Assembly (NCBI GenBank): GCA_949825045.1
Contig: OX463829.1
Location: 1,860,001 to 1,924,000 of the forward strand
DNA: 64,000 nt
Reading direction: 5' to 3'
Source: Argyresthia goedartella
Taxonomy: Eukaryota; Arthropoda; Insecta; Lepidoptera; Argyresthiidae
A model generated the notes under the pieces. The model was given only the letters and a program-made list of their open reading frames with translations. It searched no databases and was not told the DNA's origin. This document shows positions 9,554 through 19,582 of this stretch, piece by piece (the first letter of the stretch is position 1; the number at the start of each line of letters is the position of its first letter). Position numbers and translations under genes: made by a program.

Positions 9554-10021
9554 GCCTTATGGCTATCCCTGTAGGTCGGGAGAAAGAATACATCTACAGT
9601 AATCCCTGCTTGGCGTAAGAGGCCCTTAAAAGGGAACCGGAGTTATGGGCGTTCAGACTTCCAACTCTGAACGCCTATGACTCCAAGACGACGACTGGGA
9701 GGGCACCTGAAGCTCTCCCAGGGCGGTCGCTGGCGGTCGCAAGCTGTCGGGGCGGGGGCCCTTGATCGCAACAGTGCGCCGCGAGGAGCTTACGACGGGA
9801 TTGGTTGTGGCCGTTCCCGTCGTGAAGTGGGAGGAAATTGAGATGCTTCCTCCCTGGGTGCTGGGGACAGTTCCGGTGCGTGTCACCAGCGGTCCCGGAG
9901 CTGCCCTCACCATGCACCATGACGGCCACCCCGGGGGTTTTTAGTGGGTGCAAGCCCCACATAACCGCCCTGGCGCCCCCGCGCCTCGGCGGTATCCGTC
10001 AGGGATTTTCCCCCGGGCATC
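9554..10021 (+). other. 3' UTR of the SART-like element
   Basis: This is GC-rich non-coding sequence between the ORF2 stop and the poly(A) tail. In SART1 and its relatives the 3' UTR is the part of the RNA recognised by the reverse transcriptase. Here it contains a strong hairpin (9639-9684) and a GC-rich end ('ttttcccccgggcatc') before the A-tract. Confidence 0.75.
9639..9684 (+). ncRNA. RNA hairpin in the SART-like 3' UTR
   Basis: GGAGTTATGGGCGTTCAGA and TCTGAACGCCTATGACTCC pair over all 19 positions in the sense RNA, with two G-U wobbles and an 8-nt loop. The wobbles mean the sense transcript forms an unbroken stem while the DNA palindrome is imperfect, which suggests a structure kept at the RNA level. 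Confidence 0.7.
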
Positions 10022-10039
10022 AAAAAAAAAAAAAAAAAA

Positions 10040-10062
10040 GGTTAGGTTAGGTTAGGTTAGTA
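10040..10062 (+). repeat. (TTAGG)n telomere-type array, right part
   Basis: Four TTAGG-type units directly follow the poly(A) tail and run into the right inverted repeat of the host MITE. This is the continuation of the array at 3850-3886. Confidence 0.9.
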
Positions 10063-10189
10063 TATTTATAAACTTGCGGAAAAAAAATTAGGAAATTTAT
10101 AAACTTGCGGATCGTATTATTTTCCGGTGACATATATTCCATCTTCAAATATTTTCGTATTGGACTCAGCCTGCTACTTACTAAGTTGC

Positions 10190-10630
10190 TGTACGTGCCC
10201 AAATGCAGAATACTTCGTCTAGTCGTACCAGCACCCGCAGCATACCGACCCCGCGAGGTGTGTTGATGCGGGAAAGTGAGGGATATGCAGCGAGGGCATG
10301 TTCGCGCGTGCGAATCCTTCGTACCACCCGCATATCCGCGAACTGGCGCCGTACCGCGCGCCCGCCCCCCCGCCGCCGCCGCTTGCCACGCGACCTGGTT
10401 GCCTAGCCGGCGATCACCAAATGGAATACCTCATCCAGTGAGAAGACCACCGCCCGAGAGGGCCCCCCGATCACCTGTTCACAGGAGTGGACAGAGGCGA
10501 TTCTTCAGGAAGAGATCCGTTGATCTGAACCTAATTCCCCGCGACCAGAAGGGGTGCGTGAGATGAATACTCGGCCCTTTCGCGATGAAACGCCCCTGCG
10601 CTCGGCAAGCTACGGGTGCGGAGAGACATG
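10190..10630. repeat. GC-rich block of unknown origin
   Basis: This GC-rich stretch has a sharp boundary against the AT-rich flanks. Part of it (10490-10580) matches the reverse complement of 1550-1625. A plus-strand frame is open from 10276 to 10566, but its Arg/Pro/Ala content looks like GC-rich background. It may be the remnant of another transposon; I cannot name the family. Confidence 0.45.
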
Positions 10631-11239
10631 ATTTTTCGAACCCAAATATTTTTTAGGCAGGCTTATGATAATGACATAACATGTTATATATTTTTTTTAA
10701 TTTTAAGTTTATTTTAACGTTGTCATGTTATATTGACCCCTCAGCTACCACCGGTTAGCTAGCTAACGCCACTTTTCCGTAATACATTTTAAATTTTATC
10801 ACCATGGCATAGGGTTCAAATTCGCGATCCGTCCCAACTATCCTCGGTTTTTGAATAGTTAATATATTTGGAAATTCCTATCCTCGATTTAACCTAGTCT
10901 TGCAAAAGCAAAATAGTTCGGCTAGTTGAGTTAAATCTCAGTTGAAGTCAAAATATGGACGTAAATAAGGATTTGTGTTCAATATTTGAATTCGAATAAA
11001 ACCTATCATCAGTTTAAATAGGAAGAATAAACTGATTTCTGGTCACAATTCTGCAACCATGGGTGGAGGGGTAAAACAATTTCTGAAGGGGTCCGAAAAA
11101 CCATAATTTCTTATAATAATAAAAAGAAGTCACCAGGGAAGGGTCCAACGCATCACACCTCGAAATATCTAAAGAACTGTTAGTACTGAGGTCTAACACC
11201 CAGTCAATCATCAATCATTATAAATAACACAATTCAGTA
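10631..11239. other. No recognisable feature
   Basis: AT-rich sequence with only short frames. I see no repeat shared with the rest of the window. Confidence 0.5.
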
Positions 11240-12409
11240 GCATGTTTGAAGAAGATCAGCCGTCCCCGCATCTCAAGTGACGCAGAGAACAGGGATCTGA
11301 AAGAAGTAATGAAGAAAAAACCTTCGTGTTCAAGCAAGAAAACTCAATGCCATGCTCAGTGCAATGGCGTAGTACATAATCCAGAAAAGATTACTTGCAA
11401 TGCAGGAGAGTGGGGTAAAAATAGTTCGTGAACATAAGAACTGGATTTCAGATCAGTGGCGTCAAATAATAAGAAGCGATGAATCGAATTTTGGGGTGAC
11501 CGTTGGCGATGAACAAAAAAAAGATTATCAGAAATAAAAGTGAGGACTTCATCAAGCGAAAAGTTACGTTTCCAGCATCAGTAACTACATGGGGATGCAT
11601 GTCAGCACAGGGTTTGGGTCGGCTGCAATTTTTCAAGGGAAACGTTAAGACGCTGATTAAATAAATATGGGGTGCTGTTTCATGTGTTTTTCAGGAAATA
11701 CTGGGCAAATCGTAATTAATTTCTAGTATATGTAATTTGACTATATAATCTAGAGATTCTTAATTGGAAAACATGTTTGGATAAAAATTTCTCGATAGAA
11801 AATAAATACAAAGTCAATCCTTTTTTTATGGTTTTATCCTGTTACACCGCAGTAGTAAGTGAATATGACTGTGTGATAATTGCAATGTATGAATAATTGT
11901 TATTTCTAACGATTTTCAATTTGAAAGTTAATTCCCTGAAATAGTTTATTTTTTATGTTTTTTTTTACGTTTTGGCGCTTACGTTGTTTCAGATTAGTCG
12001 CGAGTGCATTATTGGCATCCCGCTTTTTCTTATTCGCGAGTAATTATTGCATCTCACTTCCACTCGACAGCGCATTTTTATTCCATCATCGCCTTAATGC
12101 TACTCGGTACCAGGAAATTTTGGAAACGAGTCTATTAACGGCTATTCAGAGTTCAACATCAAGATATCTTAATTTTGTAACAAGATGAGATCAGAGATAT
12201 TTTTGTAACAGACTTGTCCACGGTCGTAACTTTATGGTGGAAAATGAAGAAAATATCGAGGAAAAATCCAGCAAGATCAGAAAAATATTTAAAACAAATG
12301 CTTCAGGTAGTTTGGGTTTCAGTCACCCCTGTAGAGTGTGCAGAGCTAGTGGCTATGCGACTGCGGATAAAAGCAGTTATTAAGATGAGAGGAAACACTA
12401 CTAAGTGGT
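11240..12409 (+). pseudogene. Tc1/mariner-type transposase relic, split by a 0.44-kb insertion
   Basis: Pieces of a Tc1-family transposase can be read in order but in different frames. They are a helix-turn-helix region piece (SRPRISSDAENRDLKEVMKK, about 11255), the first catalytic Asp region (NWISDQWRQIIRSDESNFGV, about 11437), the following WGCMSAQGLGRLQFFKG region (about 11590), and the C-terminal tail (VTPVECAELVAMRLRIKAVI, about 12320, then MRGNTTKW). The segment with the remaining catalytic acidic residues is not recognisable, and frameshifts and stops are present, so it is inactive. A repeat flanked by TTAA (11657-12097) lies in the middle. Confidence 0.75.
11657..12097. repeat. Dispersed 0.44-kb repeat with TTAA borders, copy 1
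   Basis: This block is nearly identical to 46915-47356, differing at only a handful of positions by eye. It starts and ends with TTAA and interrupts a Tc1 transposase relic. TTAA borders suggest piggyBac-type insertion, but no matching terminal inverted repeats are visible, so the class is open. Confidence 0.75.
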
Positions 12410-13000
12410 AGACTGTTTGCGTGCGTGGTAAGGGTGGACGAACCGATTTGCTTTTTAAGGATTGAGGATATTAATGTTTTTTTATGTTTAATCAATACAG
12501 AAGTTATTTGCATGAATAATGTATATTTTAGACTGGAAATACATATGTATTATTTAGATTTTTGTTATTTAAATGGGTTTTATCAATTTCAGACTCCATA
12601 AAAAACGTTACCTAGACACACGGCAGCGTGTAGATGAAAGAAGAGAACTGGCGACGCAGCGGTCGTGTGTTATACTATAGAGCACGAACCATTTGGATAC
12701 ATTTTACCCCAATAGACGAGGTATTCTGCATTTGGTCTCATATAATGCTGCTTATGATCGCGGTCGCTCACTTCCGTCCGTGTCTTCATTTAGCATATGT
12801 TCCTGGCAGTTGGCTAACATGTGCATGCTTATCAAATGCACGTAAATTCAAATATTTTGCACACGAAGCGAATCGGCTTTTTCCATCTTTACGCGTTGCA
12901 AGCGGCCGCTGGCCCACTTGTCCCATGCCGCAGTTGGCTTCCAGGAAATGTGCCTAATATCATTAACAAAAACTAGAGTTGGGTGGAATACATACAGTAT
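12410..13000. other. No recognisable feature
   Basis: An open frame at 12634-12957 shows no family motif. The rest is AT-rich. Confidence 0.45.
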
Positions 13001-13004
13001 CCTA

Positions 13005-13330
13005 TTTTTAACCCCCGACGAAAAAAGAGGGGTGTTATAAGTTTAAAGCGTCTGTCTTTCTGCATGTGTATCTGTCTGTGGCACTCGCGATTTTGATGTG
13101 ATGGTTCTTAGCTACGTTTTATTGTAATCGGATCAGTGGTTCGAAAGTTATCAGCTTAACAAGGAACCAAGTTATCCAAATTTTACACTTAATGTTTCAT
13201 TTATCGTATGGGGGCTATTTTAAAATAAAAATGTATAGTTATCATACTGCGAAGTGGAGTCTGCATGGTCACACAAAACTCAACAAAAAACAGCATTTTT
13301 CTTATAAAGATTCGAAAGTACACTTTCGTA
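13005..13330 (+). repeat. Dispersed repeat starting 'aacccccgacg'
   Basis: The sequence 'aacccccgacgaaaaaagag' followed by 'ggggtgttataagttt' and 'tctgtctgtggca' is, to my knowledge, a common lepidopteran repeat end. No coding part is attached here. Family assignment is from memory of similar sequences. Confidence 0.5.
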
Positions 13331-13339
13331 CTCATTTTC

Positions 13340-13530
13340 TACTACATAACATAACATAGCGTCATGCCTTTTCCCCTACGGGGTGACAGAGGCACATTTA
13401 TGGCCGCTGTAAGCCAGTTATTCAATACCCCATTTCGCGTGACAGGGGGCTAGCCTATCGCCGCAGCTATGGAGTGATGAAGGTTTCCTCACGATGTTTT
13501 CCATCACCGTGTCCGTATAATTTACTTAAG
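13340..13530 (+). repeat. Rep-C copy
   Basis: The fullest copy of a family found several times in this window. Its blocks are 'gcgtcatgccttttcccc', 'acggggtgacagaggca', 'tattcaataccccatt', 'gtgacagggggctagc' and 'cgatgttttccatcaccg'. No coding content or terminal repeats are visible. Confidence 0.7.
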
Positions 13531-13727
13531 ATAAATAATAAATATATTTAATTTTCCAGCATTACAACACGTAGTATGTATGTATGTATGTAGGGGGTCG
13601 AAGAGTGACAAGAACCAAAAGTGGGTTTAACTTCCCACATCACTATAACAATATCTCGCATAGAGATCTTAATTTTATTGTTTTGTTTTAGAAATGTTTA
13701 ATGCGAAAGTTATCAGAATCATTTACC

Positions 13728-14525
13728 TCTCATTTATTTATTTATTTATTTTATTTATTTATTTATTGATCTTAAAAAAATCCACAGTTAATACAATTAT
13801 GTAAGGCAAGAAAAATAATCTTAACATTAGCCAATAACGGATTTACATTTTTTTTGTTTAAATATTATAAGACAAACGTACTTGGCGATTATACTTATAT
13901 TTAGAAATTATAACCAAAACTAGTTATACATATATGTAACTAGTGTTGATTTAGTTTTAAAAATTTAATTTATATTATTGCAAGTTGAGATGTGGTGTGC
14001 CGGCTGTGTGAGTAGTGTAGGTTGCATGTGTTGTGTAGTGGTGTGAGTGTAGTTGTACCTGTGTCTGCTTAGCCCTACGACGACGATGGTCTTGGGATCG
14101 GGACTGTGTCTATTGAATTTCCACTAAGCAGGGTGAGTATAGGTGAGTAGGCTTTCGTATGACACGGCAGATACATCATCAATGTATCTGTTTGTTTTAA
14201 TAATTCAAATAATATTTTTCTTAAAAACCTGTTTAGAGGTGTTAAAAATGTCTAGGTCCTTATCTTTGGAAAGCTTGTTGTAATTTAAATGACCTATTCA
14301 TGACTGAGTTTTGTGCATAGTTAGACCGAGATAGGGGGACATGGAAGAGAGGAGTGTGCCTGGTTCTTTTATTCGGAACATTTAACCGAAGTGTTGAGGA
14401 GATTAATTCAGGACAGTTCAGTCTTCCATTACACAGGTCATGAAGAAATAGCATGTCCAGGAGACGCCTCCTGTCCTCGAGTGTTTGCAGTTTGTGCTTT
14501 TCCTACGAAGTATTGTAGTTCTTCG
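13728..14525 (-). pseudogene. 3' end of a LINE (ORF2 tail and 3' UTR)
   Basis: On the minus strand, about 14520 down to 14260 encodes a typical LINE ORF2 tail (LQTLEDRRRLLDMLFLHDLC, then NGRLNCPELISSTLRLNVP, then a basic segment ending RSFKLQQAFQR). A non-coding 3' UTR follows down to a tail of repeated AATA units (13728-13770). The frame is open over this part, but everything upstream (reverse transcriptase and endonuclease) is missing, as expected for a 5'-truncated LINE insertion. The tail type fits the Jockey/CR1 group. Confidence 0.7.
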
Positions 14526-14530
14526 AAGGA

Positions 14531-16070
14531 GAGTGGTAGCCAGTGCGGTAATGCAAATGATTCATTGATTTGAAAAGTATGTTTAATGTGATCTAATCTC
14601 AGAAAATTCAGTTGTATGACAATATTCTAAGTTACAAGGCGCGTTGATTGCTGGAAGACATGCTTATTTTTTGTACAAGATACCTACTCCCCATCTGTGT
14701 CAGTCCCCACCCCACGTTCTGTTGCATTAGCAATTCGGCGCCACGAAGTGTGATGTTATAATATCACGTGCGACATTGTCATTATGTTACAACTTAGTAT
14801 TTAAGCTAGGATTCAAATCAAACAGACAGAAATTAACTGAGCATGCTGTGACAAGCCTTTTATTTCCCTACTGTCGGCAAACTCCCAAAGTCAGGATTTC
14901 GAGACTTATAAAATAAACCACTCAATAAGGTTTCTTACTACCTCAACTATAGCTGTGTATTATTATTATATGTACTTATGTATAAAATAATATGTAGAGT
15001 AGATACATGTATTTTCCAGCCTGCATTGCAATAAAAGTACAAATAAGTATGTTGTAACCTAAACATGGGTTAAGTACAGGTTTATGTAGCACGACCTCAC
15101 TTATTATTACCAACTTGTAAGTAACCACTGGGCTCGTTGAATTGCCATAAAAAGAACTCGTACACTGGAAATAGACACAAGGATACACATTTGGTAGTTG
15201 TCACTTCGATTGCCTTGAGAAGTTGACTTGAGAAGAACATCACATCTCAAGTTGGAACTGACAGGCTGAAATTAAACACCATAGCGTCACGCCTATTCCC
15301 ATACGGGGTCGAAGAGGCACAGTTGTGCCCGCGTCAGGCTTTCCAGGCTGTAGGCTGCTGTAATAAGACAACAAATATATTGTTTACCAATATAAGTTTT
15401 GACTCCCACACATGTTAAATGTTCATGAAAATTTGGTGCTCTCATAATTTCACAGAACCGTATTGGTTGCAATAGGTCACTTTCTTTGAATATACTTTGA
15501 ATACACAAAACCAGAAAGTACAGATACATCAAAATGGAAACCAGGTGTACAAAAGCGAGCTTATCTCTAAAAAGAGATTTCTTCCTGATAACCTAGAATG
15601 GACAGTTACATTAAAGTAGTCGGTTTTTTTAAATACTTACGTCATTTATTGGATAGATCTATTTATACTGCATATCGAATCCACTTAAACGTACCATAGC
15701 TACCTGTGTAGTTCTCGCTGATATATCATCACCGTAACCGGTGTCCACTTGTCTCGAGGACTACCAGGCACCTTGCTTAGCTTACCTTACTTAGGTATAA
15801 TGTGTTAAGGACATGACAGTATGTATGTGAGTCATAATTTTGCAGAGTTCGTTGTGACAGCTGTGTGTACAGAGATGCGTGACAAAACAACTGTACAATG
15901 TAGGTAGAGCCTCTTATTTAACTTTACAGCCTTTCAGTTAGTATAATGAAAAGCAAACGTCATGCACAGAGTATCTTTTATAGAACAGTTCTATCTCAGC
16001 TGATCAGTTTGGACTCTACGTCTGTATAAGATCAGTAAAATTTAATGTAGCTCAATAATGACCCCACCGA
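14531..16070. other. Mostly unrecognised; Rep-C end at about 15278-15345
   Basis: The one recognisable piece is 'gcgtcacgcctattcccata' with the bases after it, which is the start of Rep-C. The remainder is AT-rich with no family motif in any longer frame. Confidence 0.45.
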
Positions 16071-16074
16071 GTGG

Positions 16075-16330
16075 CACATGCCTTTGCCGGTTACGGAAAC
16101 GGGTAACGATAAGCCATACTCCACCACGCTGGCTCTGTGCGGGTTGGCGGAGGGGTTTTACGACTGCTACCACGTAGCGATTGTAGCCGGGATCTAACGT
16201 ATCGTGCCATCCGACACACTGAACATCAGATAATGTACTTAAGATAAATTAATTATGTCATTGGTACACGGTCAGGAATCGCACCTGCATCTCCTGTGTG
16301 AGAAGCAAGCGTGAAACAAATTGACGTGAC
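16075..16330 (+). repeat. Rep-D-like repeat
   Basis: Contains 'ccacgtagcgattgtagccg' and 'aattatgtcattggta' followed by a 'ggtcaggaatcgcacc' block. The same order of blocks is seen at 33490-33620. No coding content. Confidence 0.5.
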
Positions 16331-16514
16331 CGCGGAGCTCTTCAAAAATCAGTTAATTATTTACCAGTAAGCCATAAGACAATGATAAGAGCTCCTTTTA
16401 GTAGCGCTAACCTCGTCTATCGGTAATCTTCTGCAAAAATACTTATCCTGGTAACCGCAACGTAATTCAAGTATAATATCTATAACCTACATATCCCTAT
16501 AGATAAAGAACTGC

Positions 16515-17030
16515 GTTAATTTTTAGGGTTCCTTACCTTAAAAAGAAAAAAGCAAATCTTATAGGATCACTTTGTTGCCGTCTGTCTGTCCGTATGTCAC
16601 AACCCTCTTACTCAAGTGCAGGTATCAAATTGAAATTGATATCAATTACTCTCGTCTGTGGACAGGTGGAGCTATGAAAAAATCAAACTTCTAGGTCTAC
16701 GCAATCGAAAAATAGGGCTGTTTAAGTCCCAAATTTGCTGAACTTGCTGAATTTGCAAGGGACGGCTTGACCTAGGATCATTAAATTTGGCAATAAGCAA
16801 GGTCTTACAGCAAAGGTACCGGGAAAATTTGAAAACTGTAAATTTCTGTCTGTCTGCATGTCTGTCTGCTTATACCACAGTCAAGACCCTTTTTCTCAGG
16901 GACGCGTGGAGGTATCAAGTTGAAACCTATATATACATATATATATATATCCATTGCTCAGGTCTAATATGTTTAACCAGTGTGTAGGGAACACTCGGTG
17001 CGTTAGTCCGACTCGCACTTGACCCTTTTA
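16515..17030 (-). repeat. Rep-L copy
   Basis: Minus-strand copy of the large dispersed family. 'agggttccttacc' is at one end, the characteristic 'tctgtctgtccgtatgtcac' runs are inside, and 'gttagtccgactcgcacttg' is at the other end. Nothing in it is coding. Confidence 0.65.
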
Positions 17031-17640
17031 TTTAGCTAACCAATATGATCTACGCCGAGTTGGAACTCAGAACTGAGTCATATTCATTGATCAGAGAAAA
17101 GGATGCCGCCAATTTATTATTTTGTGAGGAGGGTGGAATTGTATAGTAGACTTCTTCGAATCATCCCACAATTACGTAAATAATTAATAGCTAACTAGTG
17201 TAATTAACATTTCCAAAGTTGTCATTGCATAATACACGTTTAGCAGCAATAGTGCGGGTTTTATCTCAAACCGGTGTGCCTTGGATTGACGGTATTCCTG
17301 GAAGAATGTGGACATCCGATCCGGCGTAATATTCTGTCTAGATGCGCTTTATTTGTGTCATCGAGCCACTGGAGGGATCATCAGGACTATCATCGTTGAT
17401 CAGCGCAGTGGTCAATGCCTTAATGACTTATGGTAGATTTATCGCCCATTTATTATCAAGCCTCAGCGCGCAACGCCATTTAGTGTCAACAAGCAAAAAT
17501 GGAGCTCCACCCACTTACAATCCATAGATCATCAATAAGAAAATATATTGCCTACAAAAAAGTAGAGGTGGTAAAATGACAAATGAAATAATAATAATTC
17601 ACCGTAATAATTCATGTATCGTTGAAAAAGGGCTCTTTAT
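17031..17640. other. No recognisable feature
   Basis: A 61-codon frame at 17342-17527 has no family motif. Otherwise AT-rich. Confidence 0.45.
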
Positions 17641-17651
17641 AAACTTTTTTT

Positions 17652-18150
17652 TTTATCTACACACGTATCATAAACCCTCTTTTTTGCGTACAAAAACCGC
17701 ACGTTACGATCAACATAATGTTAAACTACTTTGTAAAAACTCATTTCTTATCTGAAAAATTACACATTATGACCATAATGTGTAATTTTTTTACATATTA
17801 TGACATTCAAATTTCGAACGCCGACGCCCGCCTGCGTGCTGCCCCAAGTTGTCTGTGAAGTTGGTACTGACATTCAAATTTCGAACGCCGACGCCCGCCT
17901 GCGTGAAGTTGGTACTACAGAACAAGCTAAACAACTGCAGAGCCACAATGCCGGTCAAACATGCGGTTCCTGAACACAACAAAGAGAGCTTATGATATGT
18001 ATGTAGATAAACTAGTGTATGTAACTGTACATAATTAGGCATTAAAACTCTCGAGTGATATTATTATGAAACTCGCCTTCGATTCGTTTCATAAACCCAC
18101 TCTCGTGTATTAATGCCCTCCATTATGTCAGTCACATAAACTACTATTAT
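17652..18150 (+). repeat. Foldback element FB-H, copy 1
   Basis: The arms TTATCTACACACGTATCATA and the reverse complement near 17985-18010 form an inverted repeat around a central part with 'attatgaccataat'. A second palindrome (18020-18145, arms containing GGCATTAAAACTCTCGAG and TAATGCC) is attached on the right. Compared with the copy at 31650, this one has a tandem duplication of about 50 bp (units at about 17811 and 17871). Confidence 0.75.
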
Positions 18151-18289
18151 TATATCAGTTATGAAAACTTCAGAAGTTGTGATAAAAAAAGTGCAGAAAA
18201 TTACCTCCCCCCCCCCCCTTATCTCAGAAACTACACAGAGCCTAAATTATAAAAAGAAATACCGAATAAACAAATATTACAGGAAAGCC

Positions 18290-18495
18290 TACCTGGAATT
18301 GCCAAAGTTTTAAAATCTAATTTGTAATTTACTATCTGTAAACCACATAAAAACTTATAAATGCACCTAGTTAATTACATGGAGTATAAAAGTACATTTT
18401 GCTATGTATAAACGAAACTCCACACTATCCCTACCTTTGTACGGTGGTAGGGAACCGTTCGTGCGCGAGTCCGACTCGCACTTGCCCGCTGTTTA
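18290..18495 (-). repeat. Rep-L end fragment
   Basis: It ends in 'ggtagggaaccgttcgtgcg' and 'cgagtccgactcgcacttg' and shares the adjoining 'cattttgctatgta' part with the copy at 33810-34200. Truncated. Confidence 0.65.
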
Positions 18496-18537
18496 ATTTA
18501 TTTCTTCAAAATCCACTGATTTCTTAATTTCAAACAA

Positions 18538-18610
18538 CTTCGCTTCGCTCACCCCCTTTTACCCTTCAACTAAGCTACCACAGTATTTTGCCCTCATATT
18601 TACTGCAACT
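18538..18610 (-). repeat. Half of foldback FB-G
   Basis: 'acttcgcttcgctcaccccc' and 'ctaccacagtattttgccct' are one arm of the palindrome seen in full at 30740-30995. Confidence 0.6.
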
Positions 18611-18992
18611 TTTGGTGATCATTTATCCATTTTGTGTTAGAAAAAATATTTTGGTGATCATTTAAATTGTTCTCATTTATTTTAATCTTATTTTTTTTAA
18701 GTTTATTTAGAAAATAAGAATTCATTGATATTCGCGAGAACTACACATGAACTTACCAGATCTCACTCACTATGCCAGATCGCAGTTGTAGAATCAATCC
18801 GAGGAACGCTCCATTTGCGTAAGCGCATCGATTCATCGATTAATCGCTTTCAGATGAGAAAGCTGAGACAGACGGACGGACAGACGTGCGGGTCAAAACA
18901 CTTGCTCTTGTCTAATCACAATCGATCGAGTTAGATAGGTACCTCAATACGAACGTAATCTTTATGACGCACGAAATATGCACTGTAAGGTC

Positions 18993-19582
18993 CGTAGCTC
19001 TATTTTTGAATCACTCGCGTGACATAATATATCGCGTGAGACATATGTCACGTTCGACTAACAAGTCGCATGACGTTGATTTTCTTCATTTTTGAATCGT
19101 TCGTCATCGGGGTTGCCAATAAATTTGGAAATGTTGATTTTTATCCGTTGCACGCAGAAAAAGTAAAAACCGGTAAATATCGCATAGGAAACGGAACGTA
19201 AAAGGCACTCATATTATAGGCTGTATGACAAGTGTCTGTTCAATTAAGCTGCCTACTAAATCTTAGCAGTATTATGGAACAAATCGGGCTGTTTAATCTG
19301 TCGCAAATGTCACATATTTGACGTTTTGGATTCCAATTGGAAAAAAACCGCGCGAAAACAGCAAACTCTGACACTTCAAATTGTATTGACACTGTTGACA
19401 TTAGCTTTGACGTATTTGACGTTTATTCTACTATTCGACTTGCGCAACGAGTGGTTCTGACCACTCGTTGCAGGCGAATGACTGATAAATACGAAATTTC
19501 GGAGTTCGAAGGAAAATCAGTAGAAAAGAGCGATCGCGTGACATAAAACTCATGCGAGCGATTCAAAAATATATAGCCCCGG
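18993..19582. repeat. Long foldback element
   Basis: The left end (CCGTAGCTCTATTTTTGAAT, then CACTCGCGTGACATAA) recurs in reverse complement at the right end (about 19535-19582, GAGCGATTCAAAAATATATA before GCCCCGG). The arms enclose about 500 bp, including a perfect 12-bp hairpin (GCAACGAGTGGT, four-base loop) at 19443-19470. No transposase frame. Confidence 0.6.

Larger units (their letters stand above)
3887..10039 (+). mobile_element. SART-like telomere-type non-LTR retrotransposon (R1 clade), apparently complete
   Basis: The element sits in a TTAGG array with its sense strand on the TTAGG strand, which is the orientation reported for SART elements (TRAS elements lie the other way). It has a 5' UTR (3887-4196), a gag-like ORF1, an overlapping ORF2 with endonuclease and reverse transcriptase, a 3' UTR of about 470 bp and a poly(A) tail (10022-10039) followed at once by GGTTAGG. 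The junctions fit insertion inside a TTAGG unit, near TT/AGG. It is far more GC-rich than its surroundings. Both ORFs are open, so it may be active or very recently so. The SART versus other R1-clade assignment rests on orientation and architecture, not on a tree. Confidence 0.8.
3768..10135. mobile_element. MITE with TTAGG core, carrying the SART-like insertion
   Basis: The outer ends form a long inverted repeat. The left arm at 3768-3815 starts GTCACCGGAAAATAATACGA, and the reverse complement of about 10088-10135 gives the same sequence through AAATTTCCTA with one difference. Without the inserted retrotransposon the element would be only about 215 bp, with a TTAGG array at its centre. TA-rich bases flank both sides, so the target duplication is probably short (TA or TATA) and cannot be fixed. 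There is no transposase. Confidence 0.75.

Noticed and set aside
3850..10062. True chromosome end (telomere)
   Set aside because: The TTAGG array is short and split, and on both sides it is enclosed by the inverted repeats of a MITE and then by ordinary interspersed sequence.
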